Made by a program: the position numbers and the translations under genes. Below, in pieces: positions 41,124-53,300 of a stretch of 64,000 nt of DNA. Under the pieces are notes generated by a model. It was not told where the DNA came from. It did no database searches and saw only the letters and a program-made list of their open reading frames with translations. Position 1 is the stretch's first letter. The number at the start of each line of letters is the position of its first letter. This DNA comes from Tribonema minus (Eukaryota; Sar; Xanthophyceae; Tribonematales; Tribonemataceae), in assembly GCA_017506865.1 (NCBI GenBank), contig JAFCMP010000120.1:1-64000 (forward strand). The letters run 5' to 3'.

Positions 41124-42418
41124 CACTGCTCAGCAGCTGGGGAGCTGTTGAGCTGCGGGAGGTGTCGGCTGTGGGGGCGGGAGGAGGGGCTTGGCGAGGC
41201 GGTGAGGGCTGACTGACGAAGTCTGTGCGGTTCTCGACAGCGCGCACGGCGGGGGTCGGGGGGAGTGGGGGGAGGGAGCCCTGCAGGCTGCTGCTCTCGC
41301 GCAGCAGCAGTCAATGGCGGCTTTTATGAGGCGTCCGGAGCCTGCGAGGGAGTAGCTGGTGCTGCGGTGCGGGAAAGCCGTTGCTGGCTTGTGCACAGGC
41401 CCCAGCTCAGTGGCCCTTGCACTGCCGCCGTCTCTCTCCTGTAGCGGGTCAGTTCTCGGATGTGTACGCGTTGCCCGGCGAGGCCAGCCCGCGAACCAGA
41501 CTTGCTGGAGTATTCGGCGCATTCGCGGAGCGTAGTACAGGTGCGCACACGCGCTTGGCGTGCCGGCACTTGCAACAGCGTCGCATCGTACGCCTGCGCA
41601 ACCTAGTGATGCAGTCGCTCCCCACGCAGCATCGCCTATAGATAGATCGCTTTGGCAACTCCCGGGGGGGCAAAGGCAGGGGCAGGGTCAGTGCAAGTAG
41701 CAAGGGGCGCATTGACGGGGAAGGTTGGGGGGGTTGGCAGGGGCGGTCAACGAAGCTGCACCCCTTGCAGCTCCTTTGCTCGCCCTCGCAGCATGCGCCA
41801 CGCTGTGGCCGGCGATTACCACGCAAGTTCAAGCTGCCACATCACGACGCCCCTGTGTGAATGCGCGCAGTAAGCTGAGGGGTCCGGAGGTACAGAGGAG
41901 CGCTAACCCTAGCCCTAATCGTAACCCCCACGCTTGCGGCGTCAAGGGGTAGCAGGCTGTCGGCACACGTGCGCCGCACGGACGCGCATTTTCATAGTTT
42001 GTCATGTCAGTGGTTTTACCAGCATTGTGTTTATGTGTTGACGTTAGTGGCGTGTGATCTAGCAAGGTTTCGGGTCAGTGTCTTGTCTCTCGCCCTTGAC
42101 AATGGTGTGGTTTGTGCCCTTTGCCAGTGCGTCTAATACACTACATGCACCAATCATTCCAGGCCACCTGCTTCGACTATGTTCTTTGTTGTGCACTGAT
42201 TGCGCCAGGTGTTTTGCTTTGGCCTTTTGGCCACCGTGACTGTCACGGTTAGAGTCAGAAAGTCAAGGTTGGAGTCAAAACGCTTACATGTAGGTTAAGC
42301 ATGAGGGGGTGGTACGATTGTAGGCCCTTATGCGTCAGCGTGGGTAGTGAATATTAGGTGTGTACATGTGGACAGCCATCCTAGCGGCAATGTTGCAGCG
42401 ACGGAAATACATCGGGAA
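41124..42418. other. Intergenic region before the WD40 gene
   Basis: About 1.3 kb with no convincing exon. It should hold the deiodinase-like 3' end and the WD40 gene promoter. It contains GC-rich and poly-G patches (41650-41745) and CCTAACCCTAGCCCTAATC at about 41902-41922. A further 5' exon of the WD40 gene could lie here. Confidence 0.45.
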
Positions 42419-42565
42419 ATGAGAGAGCTGCAGGAATTTAGGCGAGTGATGAAAACTGAGCAATGTGACAGGCACAATGTTGTACCCGTCGCTTTGACCG
42501 AGGAAGCAACCGCTCCCGACGGAGTTGCAGCCATCTTACGAATGTTCAAGAGACAGCTGGAGCAG
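42419..42565 (+). CDS. Candidate first exon of the WD40 gene
   Basis: ATG then MRELQEFRRVMKTEQ..., ending FKRQLEQ in phase 0 before GTGCAC. The next exon (42711) starts in phase 0. The open frame continues upstream without an ATG to about 42347, so an upstream spliced exon is possible. No domain is recognised. Confidence 0.4.
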
Positions 42566-43444
42566 GTGCACCATTAACGTTTTTCCATTTTTCAAAAAAA
42601 ATTTAAAGACAAGTTCACAGGCACAGAACTTCAAGGTATTCCGAAACGGAAAACTTCAACTGGAGAGTTTAGTGCAGTCGAGCCGAGCTATGACGTCCTG
42701 TGAGTTGCAGGTGGAGCTGATAGAGGCGCTTGTGTGCCCCTCTAGCAGTAGCAGCGCTGCTGGCGGCGCCGACGCAAAGGCAGTGCACCAAAGCTTCAGG
42801 TAACCCAATGCCTTGACCATGAAGTTCAGATTGCCCACAACTGCGCGTGCATGTGTTCAACACGCAAAGTTGTACTGTGCAGTAAGCCTCGCTGACTATG
42901 GAGTAGCATGCAATCATTTCACTGGCTGCTTACGAAGCACCTATTGTCAGCAACAGAGTGTCTGCTCGCGTGTACGAAAGTAGCAGAGTTGCCGCTCACA
43001 GTGGCTCCGAGGCCACCTGCAAGCTAGCATTCTTTCACCACAGGTATCTAGTACTCTGCTACGTAGGGGAGAGTGTTGGCAACAGCAGCTGTGTCAAAAT
43101 GTTCAAAGCTGGGCAGAGGGTGATGCACCCCCCTGCTGAAATTGCTGACAGGTGCGAGCCCTTAGTTGAGGATTACCACAGGGGGTTCTTTCCGCAACTG
43201 TGCATTCAAACTGCGCTGTCCTCCATTGATGAAGAGCGCTGTGACCTTGAGAGACTCTCAAACTCACCAGCGCCGCGAAAAGGGCGTATCAGTGCGTGCA
43301 GATGAGTTGACTGAGTGCGCATGTTTGCGGCTATGCTGCGCATGCTGCTGTACTGTACCTATGAGTAGCACACACTGCTGTGTGTTGAGCTGCAGCCATC
43401 TAGACCCTCTCTGCACTGTGGCACATATCAGCACTGATGAGAAG

Positions 43445-43480
<36 letters not shown>

Positions 43481-46400
43481 GCACGTGCCTTAAAGCACTG
43501 CCCACGCGGTCTCGTTGTGCGTCATGCAGGCGTGGCATTTTGCATGCGGTTGCAGCAGCACATCCTGTTATGCAATTCAGTTGTGATCGCCGCAATCACC
43601 GCATGGCTAATCACTCACTTGTGGCTATGTCGTAGCCATTGGCATTACCAATTTCTGTTCACATCCATTTCTGTAATGCCAACCACTTGCGCGAGAGCGC
43701 ACTCTCACAGCAGCGCGTTGGATGAATCACGTTTGCACCTGAGTCTGCCCCCCTGCTGCAGTCATCCAACATGCTGCAGAGCACCACCAGCACACAGTTG
43801 TAAGTTTCAGTGGGGCGTCAACACTGGAAATGGTGAAACCTGCAGCCGGTGGAGATGGCAGTTCCACATCGCAGACAGTGGATATGGCAGTTCCACATCG
43901 CACATCTGATACCATTGCTGTTGAGATACTCATCAAGTACAAGATCCATGCTCACATGGCTCATCAGCCTTGACAAGTCATTCTGTCACACGGTGTCTCA
44001 GCCCCCCCCCCCCAAACCCCCCCCTCTCGACTTCCCTGCCGCAGCTCATTTGACCTGGTGGAGAGCGCCGCTGCAGATGGCGTCCCCGTCCTCTTTGAGA
44101 GCTAACCCTACCCCCAAAACCCCAACCTCAATCGAGTCCAAGGCCCAAGCTCGCACGTCTCATCAGCCTTGACATGTCTCAGCCCCCCCCCCCCCCCCCC
44201 GGTGACGCAGCTCATTCGACCTGGTGGAGAGCGCTGCTGCGGATGGCGTGCCCGTCCTCTTTTGGGGCTGCCACAGCGCCTTGACATGTCATCAGTGACT
44301 CAGCCCCCCCTGACTCCCCCCCCCCCCCCTCTCCCCCCTGCCCTTGATGTGCAGCTCATTCGACCTGGTAGAGAGCGCTGCTGCGGATGGCGTGCCCGTC
44401 CTCTTTGTGGGCTGCACAAGTGGCGCGATTGTCTACTACAGGCTCACCCCGCGCAACCAGTTCGGCGGGGCCACGCACGGCGACCGCAGGGAGGAGGTGC
44501 GGCCACGCACACTACTTCAATTTGACCTTCCTCACTTTGAGCGCATACTTGCCAATTGCAACCTTTTTTTTCCCAGTATGTTCATGCATGTGAGCTTCGG
44601 CGCAGACGTCTACTACCGGCTCACCCCGCGCGACCAGTTCGGCGGGGCCACGCACGGCGACCATAGGGAGGAGGTGCGGGCGCGTGCACTGCTTCAACTT
44701 CAACTTCAATCAGGAATGGCACAACCAGCAAGAGCAAACCACCGCTCCTTTCTTGCAAAACGCTTCCGTGCCCCAAGGAACTGTTTCACTGATGTGTGGC
44801 GCCAGCCTGCACACAGGACGCGAACCCGGTCTCACAGGGTACTGTTCTTCATGTGATGCATTTGGGGGCTTGCTTACTTGATGCGGCAGGCATGCAAGAC
44901 AGACACACTGGCAACAATCACAGTGCTCAAAACCTCCATTTGTCCACAGCTTACAAGACAGGCCCCCAGTGCAAGCAGCGAGAGCATGTCGTGAGCTCCT
45001 TCCTTTGCGCAGCGCTTCCGCGCCCCTAGAATCCGCTTCACCGGTATGCGGCGTCAGCAAGCTGTCACAAGGCTCACTTCCTGTAAATTAGATGTTGCCA
45101 GCCGCTCTGGTCTGCGGACTTGGCATGTGCGCACGCAGGTGCTGAGCACTGCGCGGCCACATGCTCATCACACGGCTCAGCGCCTGGCCCTGAATATAAG
45201 CCCAAACTCAGCTCCGAGCCCTGAGTTTTCGAGCCCAGACATGCGTAGCACTGACTTTTCAAATCTACACCTGCAAAACGTGCGCGCACTTGTTGCGCAG
45301 GGGCTGAGCACTGCGCGGCCGCACAGCGGCGCCGTGCGCTGCATCGCGCACACGCCCGCCGGCGGCTGCGCAGTCACTGCAAGACTCTACTTCCGTCTCA
45401 TTGTGGGCGGCAGCGCTCTATGCCCACCGCGTGCGGCACTGACTCTTTGGTCTATACCTACAAAATTACGCACGCATTCGTTACGCAGGTGCTGAGCACT
45501 GCGCGGCAGCACATGCGCATCGCACGGCTCAGCTCCTGACCCTAAATCTTGACCGAAAATCTAAGCCTGCACTCAGCTCCCCACCCTAACCGTTAACGCA
45601 GCTTGCGCAGCACTGACTTTCCACGCAACACGCGCCACCTACACGCGCCGTCACGCAGGTGCTGAGCACTGCGCGGCCGCACGTGCATCACGCCACTCAG
45701 CCAACCCTAAATCTACGGCCATGTATGCACGGCAAAATGTTCTACCTCCACATACACCTGAGAAACTGTGCACGCATTCGCCACGCAGATGCTGAGCACA
45801 GCGCGGCCGCACAGCGGCGCCGTGCGCTGCATCGCGCACACGCCCGCCGGCGGCTGCCTCGGGCTCGACCGTGCGCTCGTCGCTAGCGGCGGCGCCGATC
45901 ATGCTGTCAAGATATGGGACCCGTGGGAGGGTCTTGGGCGCGAGACGTGCCTGCAGGTGAGGCATCAGCGCTCAGCAGCGAGGCAGCAGTGCTGCGATAT
46001 ATTCCAGGCTCTCGTGTGCTTGCAAGGTCAACTCCAGTTGGATTGGGGTTTGATGGAGCAGCCGCACTGTTGCGGTGCACGTAAAGCGCACAACATAATC
46101 ACTAGTGCTCTTGAAGCATATTGCAGTCATAGACCCGTGCAGTAGTTTTTGTGAAGTGCGGCGCAGACGGTATGCTTGTGGTACACGTAGTGTACATTCA
46201 TACCACGCTTGTCACAAGCGGCGGCGCTGACCACGCCGTCAAGATATGGGACCAGTGGGAGGGTCTGGGGCGAGAGACGTGCCTGCAGGCAAGGCAGCAG
46301 CGCTCAGTAATTGAGGCTCATTCTAGGCTCATCTTGAACTAAAATTCAGAGCATTTGAATTGTTGGAGCGTCGGTGGACTTGTATTCCAAATCGTTCTAG

Positions 46401-49400
46401 ACGAGGCTGGGTGTCTAATACGCGTGCCTGTCGTCGCACCACACTTCGAGAATAAAGTATGCAGCAATCTCACTGAGCACTGCACCTCAACTTGCGAAGG
46501 GTACTATACGGCCAAGTCGGAGTGCTCGAGAAGCGCAGTACATGTGTAGTTGAAGTAGCATGATAGAACATCATACTTCGAAGTACTTTGGAACATATGT
46601 ACACACTTGGCCCTCACCTTCAGCTGCTGCATGCGCTGCCGCGCAGACCTTCACCAAGCACCGCGGTGCCGTCACAGCGCTCGCCTTCCTGTTGGTTCCT
46701 AATAGTCACACTCAGCAGAATGACGTGTACTTTCTATGACGAACATATGATGAAGTTTTGGTCGCAACTTTGGCATCAATCACCTGGGCTTCTTTGCGTC
46801 TGGACCGAGATCCAGGTCATATTACATTCAGTGTATAAATGTGTGTACGCCATCATGATCCTCAGCCCCTTTGCGTGCGCTCCACAGACCTTCACCGAGC
46901 ACCGCGGCGCCGTGACAGCGCTCGCCTTCATGGGCGATGGCTCGCTGCTGTCGTGCTTTGCAGTACCTGACGCGCGCATTATTTGAAATGCATACACTGA
47001 ACTTTGTACCCATGCGATTAACCTTTAACGCTTTGCGCGCGCTGCCGCGCAGACGTTCACCGAGCACCGCGGCGCCGTCACAGCGCTCGCCTTCACGGGC
47101 GACGGCTCGCTGCTGTCGTGCTCCAGGGACGGGACGCTGCGCGTGTGGCGCCTGCAGGTGCCCCCTTGAAACTGCTGACACTTCTGGAAGCTAGTTCACC
47201 AATAACTAGCTGCAAAGCCACTACCGCTTCTGAAAGTGATGTGAATATGCATCAGGTGCCCTTGACATGCTGCCACTTCTGAAAGTAGTTTGTCATTAAT
47301 TAGCTGCATGCTCACAGTGCCGCTACCGCTCTTGGAAGCTAAATTCTCGTTGTTTGTTATGAGTCGTACCACGCATCATGCCTGCATATGCCCTTGAATC
47401 AGTTGCTGCCACTTCTGGAAGCTAGTTTGCCGTTCTCACACTGCGCGTGTGGCGTCCATATGAGTGACTCAGAGCAAGTGAGAAAGCGAGTGAGTAATCA
47501 AGAAAGCGTGTACATTCTACTCCCCCCCCCCCCCCCCCCCCCCTCCCTGTCTGAAGGTTGGCCGGAAGCTTTGCAAGATGCCATAAGCGAGTAAACTGAG
47601 TGAGTGAGTGATTCCCCCCCCCCCCTTCCCCCCCCCTCCTGCAGGATGGCCGGAAACTGCTGCTGAACCCCTTCTTCTGCTGCGCGCGCGTGATCGGCGC
47701 AGCAGCGCTCAACGCGCATCCGGCCCCCGGCGCCATCGCCCCCTGGTGAGCTGCGCTGCGATGCTCAGAGATGCAGCAGGGCAGCGTTTTTTTCATCCGT
47801 GTCCTTGTTGCCAGGTTTTGCGTAGGCACCTGGTCACTGGTGCTGCCGGCGCATTCACGCGTCCTCAGGCGCGCCCGCGGGCTGTCCGCTGCGAGCCCGC
47901 TGCTGTGGATAGTGGAGCTTCAGCGGAGTGCCGCCAATGCGTGGGCGAACCGCCCTTGAACCTCAAAACTCAGCGCTCTTGAACAGCAAACTTCCTCCAT
48001 ATACGTTTTCGTTGGCGATGAAAACGTCACGCGACGTCAAGGTCTCGCCGCGGTGCAGAGCATCTACGCGCACATCGCACTTGCACAGGCCCACCGCATA
48101 TGAGAAACGTCCGTGATCATACGTTCATGACCGTCGTCAGACAAATGTTCATGAACGCGGTCAAGTGTTGATGAACGTAATGAAACGGTCGTGAACACGT
48201 CCCCGTTATCGCTATGAAATGAGCTCTGCGCATTTACCACCGTCTCAGCGCGGCGCTGAGAATCGCCACATGCCCGCCCTCTTGTCTGACACAGCATCAT
48301 TACCGCACATGGCCCAGCTGCGCTCGCATGCCATGATGCATGCAAGCGCGCGTCCGTAGCGAAGTCGCCCTGTGGTTTACCATTGGCAGGTGCACCCTCG
48401 TCCGACTCAGCGGTTTTACGGTACGTGGCCAAAAAATTCAACTACATTCTGAAGAGGGGCACGTGAATTCAACGGACACGATGAATGTGAGAGCGCTGAT
48501 CATCACCACTACATACTCCAATCTGCGCAGGCCCACAGTGTTGGCGGTGTGGGGCAGCGAGGGCTGGACGGCGTACGTCAGTGACAGCGACGGCAAATAA
48601 CTTGAAGTTCTCATAGAAGTGTATGTATACAATCACAGATTAATCGACAAGTAGTTCCGTTTTCATCGGGGCACTGATCATCACCACATGTCTGTCCATG
48701 TAGGCCCACCACGCTTGCAGTGTGGGGCAGCGAGGGGCGGGCGGCAAATTCAACTGCATCTTGAAGAGGGACACTTGAATTCAGCAGAAAACAATGAATT
48801 TGAGAGCGCTGATCATCACCACCACATTGCCCCAACCTGCGCAGGCCCGCGGCGCTCGCGGCGTGGGGCAGCGAGGGCTGGACGGCTTATGTCGGTGACA
48901 GCGACGGCAAAGCTAATGCTGTACAAATATGAACTCAACTTGACCATAAAATTGTGGCGCGCCAGCGTTGACTGAGAACAATGAATTTGAGGTCTGGTCG
49001 GCCGTTGATCGTCATCACGACGTGCCCCACTCTGTGCAGGCCCACTGCACTCGCAGTGTGGGGCAGTGAGGGCTGGACAGCCTACGTCGGCGACAGTGAC
49101 GGCGGCGTGACGGCGTTCACGCACGTGTCCCCCGGCGACAGGTTGGAGTCGGCGGGGGCGGGGGCGCTTGGCGCGAAGGGCGAGCACATGCCATCGTATC
49201 AGGTGCTGCGCATTTGACTGCACAGGGTTGTCGTCTAGTACATACCGTACACTACATGAATTTTTATTTTCATAATGCCACAGGCTTTTCATTGATACAT
49301 GCTGTCTACCACGTATATATATATATATACCGTAGGGTGTACTCTGTTTGAAGTTCTCGCTCAGGGGGCGCGAACGAAGCCCGGGCCGATAAGCATGCCC

Positions 49401-50301
49401 GAGCACTGCCACCAGAGTGTACTCTACCAAAATACAAAGTGTGCTTTGCGTACACTTGCCGTGCTCACGTCGCACAGAGCTCTTTGACAAACCCCTGTAA
49501 GTGAAGGCTCAAAGTTGAAGTGACCACGCACGCCGCGTCGCAGCGCACACAACACCACAGATGACTGCCACAGCGCCCATCCCCCTACTGCGCAGGTGCA
49601 CGCAAGCAAGCGCTGGAAGCGCCTCCACTGTCTCGGCGTGACGGCGCTAAATGTTGAGCCCACGCATGCACGCCGCGTCCCAGCACAACAGTTGAACTTG
49701 CGCCCTCGCATGCGCGCTGCAACGCGGCGTGCACGACACCGCAAATGACCGCCGCAGCGCGCATCCCCCCGCTGCGCAGGTGCACGCGACCAAGCGCTGA
49801 AGCCGCCTCCACGCGCTCCCTCGTGACGGTGCTCACAGTTGAAGTTGAGCTCCGCGCACGCACTGCACGTCCCAGCGCGCACGACACTGCAACTGACTGC
49901 ACTCACAGTTGAACTTGAGCCCGCGCACGTACGCACTGCGACTGACTGCCAACCGCTCACTCCCCCGCACGCAGGTGCACGCAACTAAGCGCTGGGAGCG
50001 CCTCCACGCGCTCGGCGTGACGGCGTCGGCAGTTGAAGTTGACCCTTGTGGTTGCCATGCCACGCACACCGCACCTCAGCATGCTTCACGTACATGCTCA
50101 CATGCTTCAAACGCGCGGCGCTCTCGCGCAGGTGCACGCGACCAAGCGCTGGGACCGCCTGCACGCGCTCGGCGTGACGGCGCTCGCCGTCGTCGCGGAG
50201 CACGGCTTCCTGTGCAGCGCGGGCGCGGACGGTCGTGCCAGGGTCCTCGACCTCGCCCGAGGCACCTCTTTCATGGACCTGCACCACCCCGTGCGCGGCC
50301 G

Positions 50302-50352
<51 letters not shown>

Positions 50353-53300
50353 GAACGGCGCACGCGCGGGTGTATACACTGGTCTCGCATGGGACCTGCG
50401 GCACGAGCAGGTGCGGCGCTGAGCATATCTATTGAATACTTGAAGTACTTTGAAGTATGTATTTCTGATGAACTGGCAAAGCATCACACAGTGTGACCTA
50501 GAAGTGTCAGTGATGGGCGATTGTCATTTGTAGGTACGGCGCCGCAACTTCAACTGCACGTGGTTTGGCGGCGCTGCCGTAAGTATCGTGTGGCAGTGCT
50601 CCTCCGACTGGCGGTCGAACCGCACGGGCACTTTCGGTTGGCGCTGCGTGTTGGTGCTTGTGCGGCTCGCCACCTCTGTCTGTCTCCGCGTGTAAGAGAT
50701 TGGCTCAGTGCATTTGCACAAGCTGAGCAGGGGCAAGGCACATGGTACGTAGGCATGACACGTGCACCAACAAAGTTTGCAGCGTTTCTGGCAGGCCGCA
50801 ATGCACCATAAGGTCAAGACATCCATAGTGTGCTCAATGCGGATTCTGAACGGGTGCAGAGTGTCGTGACTGCAAGACGACCGCGCACACCGTCCGCAGT
50901 ACAAGTAAAGTGCACATCGGGCAGAGATGTCGTTTAGCGATTGTCATTATTGGGCTGGACCGTCATTGAGCTTCGAGACGCTCTATCATCCCAAGGGTAC
51001 ATACACGTGGACTCTGGCAGCAAGTGTGACATCAGTCCTCTGGGCTTGTGTGTGCCCCAAACGAGAATTGACAAGGAGTACATTGCACGCGCGGCATTGA
51101 CTTGGACATCTGACACCGCGTTTCACGACCGCTAATGTGTCTCTGCTGCGCCGTTTCACCGCCGCGACCTCGCCGCCGCACGCGTGCGCGTGCAGCTCAT
51201 GAGCTTAACGTCACTCTGTCATCAGTCATCTGCTCCTTTTCCGCTTCAAGCAATGATCACCCGAAGAATACACTGCGCGCTCTGAACATCAGGCTCCGCA
51301 TTCACTACCGCCTGTTCTGCTGCGAGGTTTCACCGCTGCAACCTCCGCTGCACACGCGCACGCGCTTTGCGTGCAGCTGATTCTGTGTGACGGCTTCGGC
51401 AATGTTGAAGTTTGGAATGCGTACGCGGAGACGCTCCTGCTGCGCAAGCGCGTCGCCAGGCCCCTCGCGCCGCGCGGCGCGCGCGCCGGCGACGCCGTCC
51501 CCGGCCTGTCGGGCGTGCGCGTGTCCGCTGCGGGTGAGTGCGCGCATAGCAGTGCTCAGGCAAAACTCACATTTGAAGTTTATCATCGGGCGCGGGGCGC
51601 ACGCGCCGGCGACGCCGTTGCCCGCCTGTCAGGCGTGCGCGTGTCCACCGCAGGTGAGTGCAGGGCTTATGTGAAGTGTAATTTGAAGTTCGTGTTTGGA
51701 CCTCACGAAGCTGCGCGACGCGTGCGCCGGCGACGTTGTCCCTGGCAACTCGAGCGAGCGCGTGCCTGCCGCGGGTGAGTGATTGCAGTGATCAGTTGAA
51801 GTTCACATTTGAGATATACCTAGTGGCGCGCGTGTGTGGAGATGTCGTCCCCGGCCTATCAAGCGTGCGGGTGTCTGCTGCGGGTGATTGTGGCAGTGCG
51901 CAGTTGAACTTTACATTTGAATTTTATCTCTGGGCCCCAGCGCCGCCTGGCGCCGCGTGACAGTGCCCAGGTGAAGTTTACAGTTGCAGTTTGTATTTGA
52001 CACTCATGACGCTGCGGGACGCCCGCGTGTGGGAGATGCCACTTGCGGCTTGCTGTCAGCGTTACCCAGGTTGACTGTGCGAGGGTAATGTGGGCAATGC
52101 TCAGGGACTCTTTTCGAAAGGTTAACTGGGTTCAGGAGCGGCACAGAAGCATGCTGGCACCTCATGATGGTGATAGATGAGCTACAATGCGTCAAAGATA
52201 AATGCACCCCACCCTTTTTTCCTCCAAATATTAATGGCGCCCCACCCCCCTTTTTTCGCTCTCATAAAAAACTCGCCCCATGGGCTTAATTGTAGGTAAT
52301 TATCATATATATATAAATATGGAATGTGTTCGGCATCACATGGCTAATTGTTGCAGCACCGCATCCGCACCTCTGCTGTCGCTGACCTGAACAGCAGGAG
52401 GGTCTTCTTCTAGGGTTAGGGGTAGGATCACTGTTGAAGCTCATGTTTTCTGAGCTTCCCGCAGCTGTTGCGCAACCGTGGCTACTCCATTGCCGCAGCG
52501 GGCGGGCAGACAGGCGCCATGGTAAGGTTAGGGTTGGGGCGAGCCAGCGCTGCGCACCAGGGTCAGGGTTAGGGTTAGGGTAAGGGTGAGGGTTAGGCAG
52601 TGCCTGGTGTTTTAGGGGTAGGGTTAGGGTTAGGGTTAACTCAAGCCCGCTTCAGGACAGGATTGGGGTTGGGTGAGGGTTCATGTGCAGCTAGTCTACA
52701 CATATGTTCACCTGAGCAAACAAGCAGGCCGTCAAACTGTGTACTGCGCTCAACTACCCTCTGCTGCAGAGGACACAGTCGTCTATGCCCTCAGCCCAGC
52801 GGCAGGCGGCGAGCTGCGCCACAGTGGTATATGGCTATCAACAGGACCCGGGCTGGTGTGATTGCACAGCTCCATGTATGTTGCAATACAGCGTACAGTC
52901 AAACTCCTGTGGCACGGTTGCTTCCTTGTCTTCTGCTGCTGCAGAGGGCGGAGTCGTGTACGCCCTCAGCCCGGCGGAGGGCCGCGCGCTGCACTGGCGC
53001 AGGTCTACGACTAGGTCTAGGGGTGGTGTAAACGCACAGCTCCATGTATATTGCGTTATCAATACTGAAATCATAGCATAAAGTAATACTCTTTGCCACT
53101 TCTCTGCTGCTGCAGAGGGCGGAGTCGTGTACGCCCTCAGCCAAGCGGAGGGCCGCGCGCTGCGCTGCCGCCTAACGGAGCGCCGCGGCTGCCGCCGGCT
53201 CGGCGCGCACGGCGACGCCGTCACGGCCATACTCACGCAGCAGCCGCGGTGAGCATACTTCAAGTTCATACCTTTCAATTTTCAAATGTTTGTACTACGA

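Noticed and set aside
43044-43304. Plus-strand ORF (YLVLCYVGESVG...) considered as a WD40 exon
   Set aside because: WD40 exons 2 and 3 join in phase without it. It has no clear donor and no WD features.
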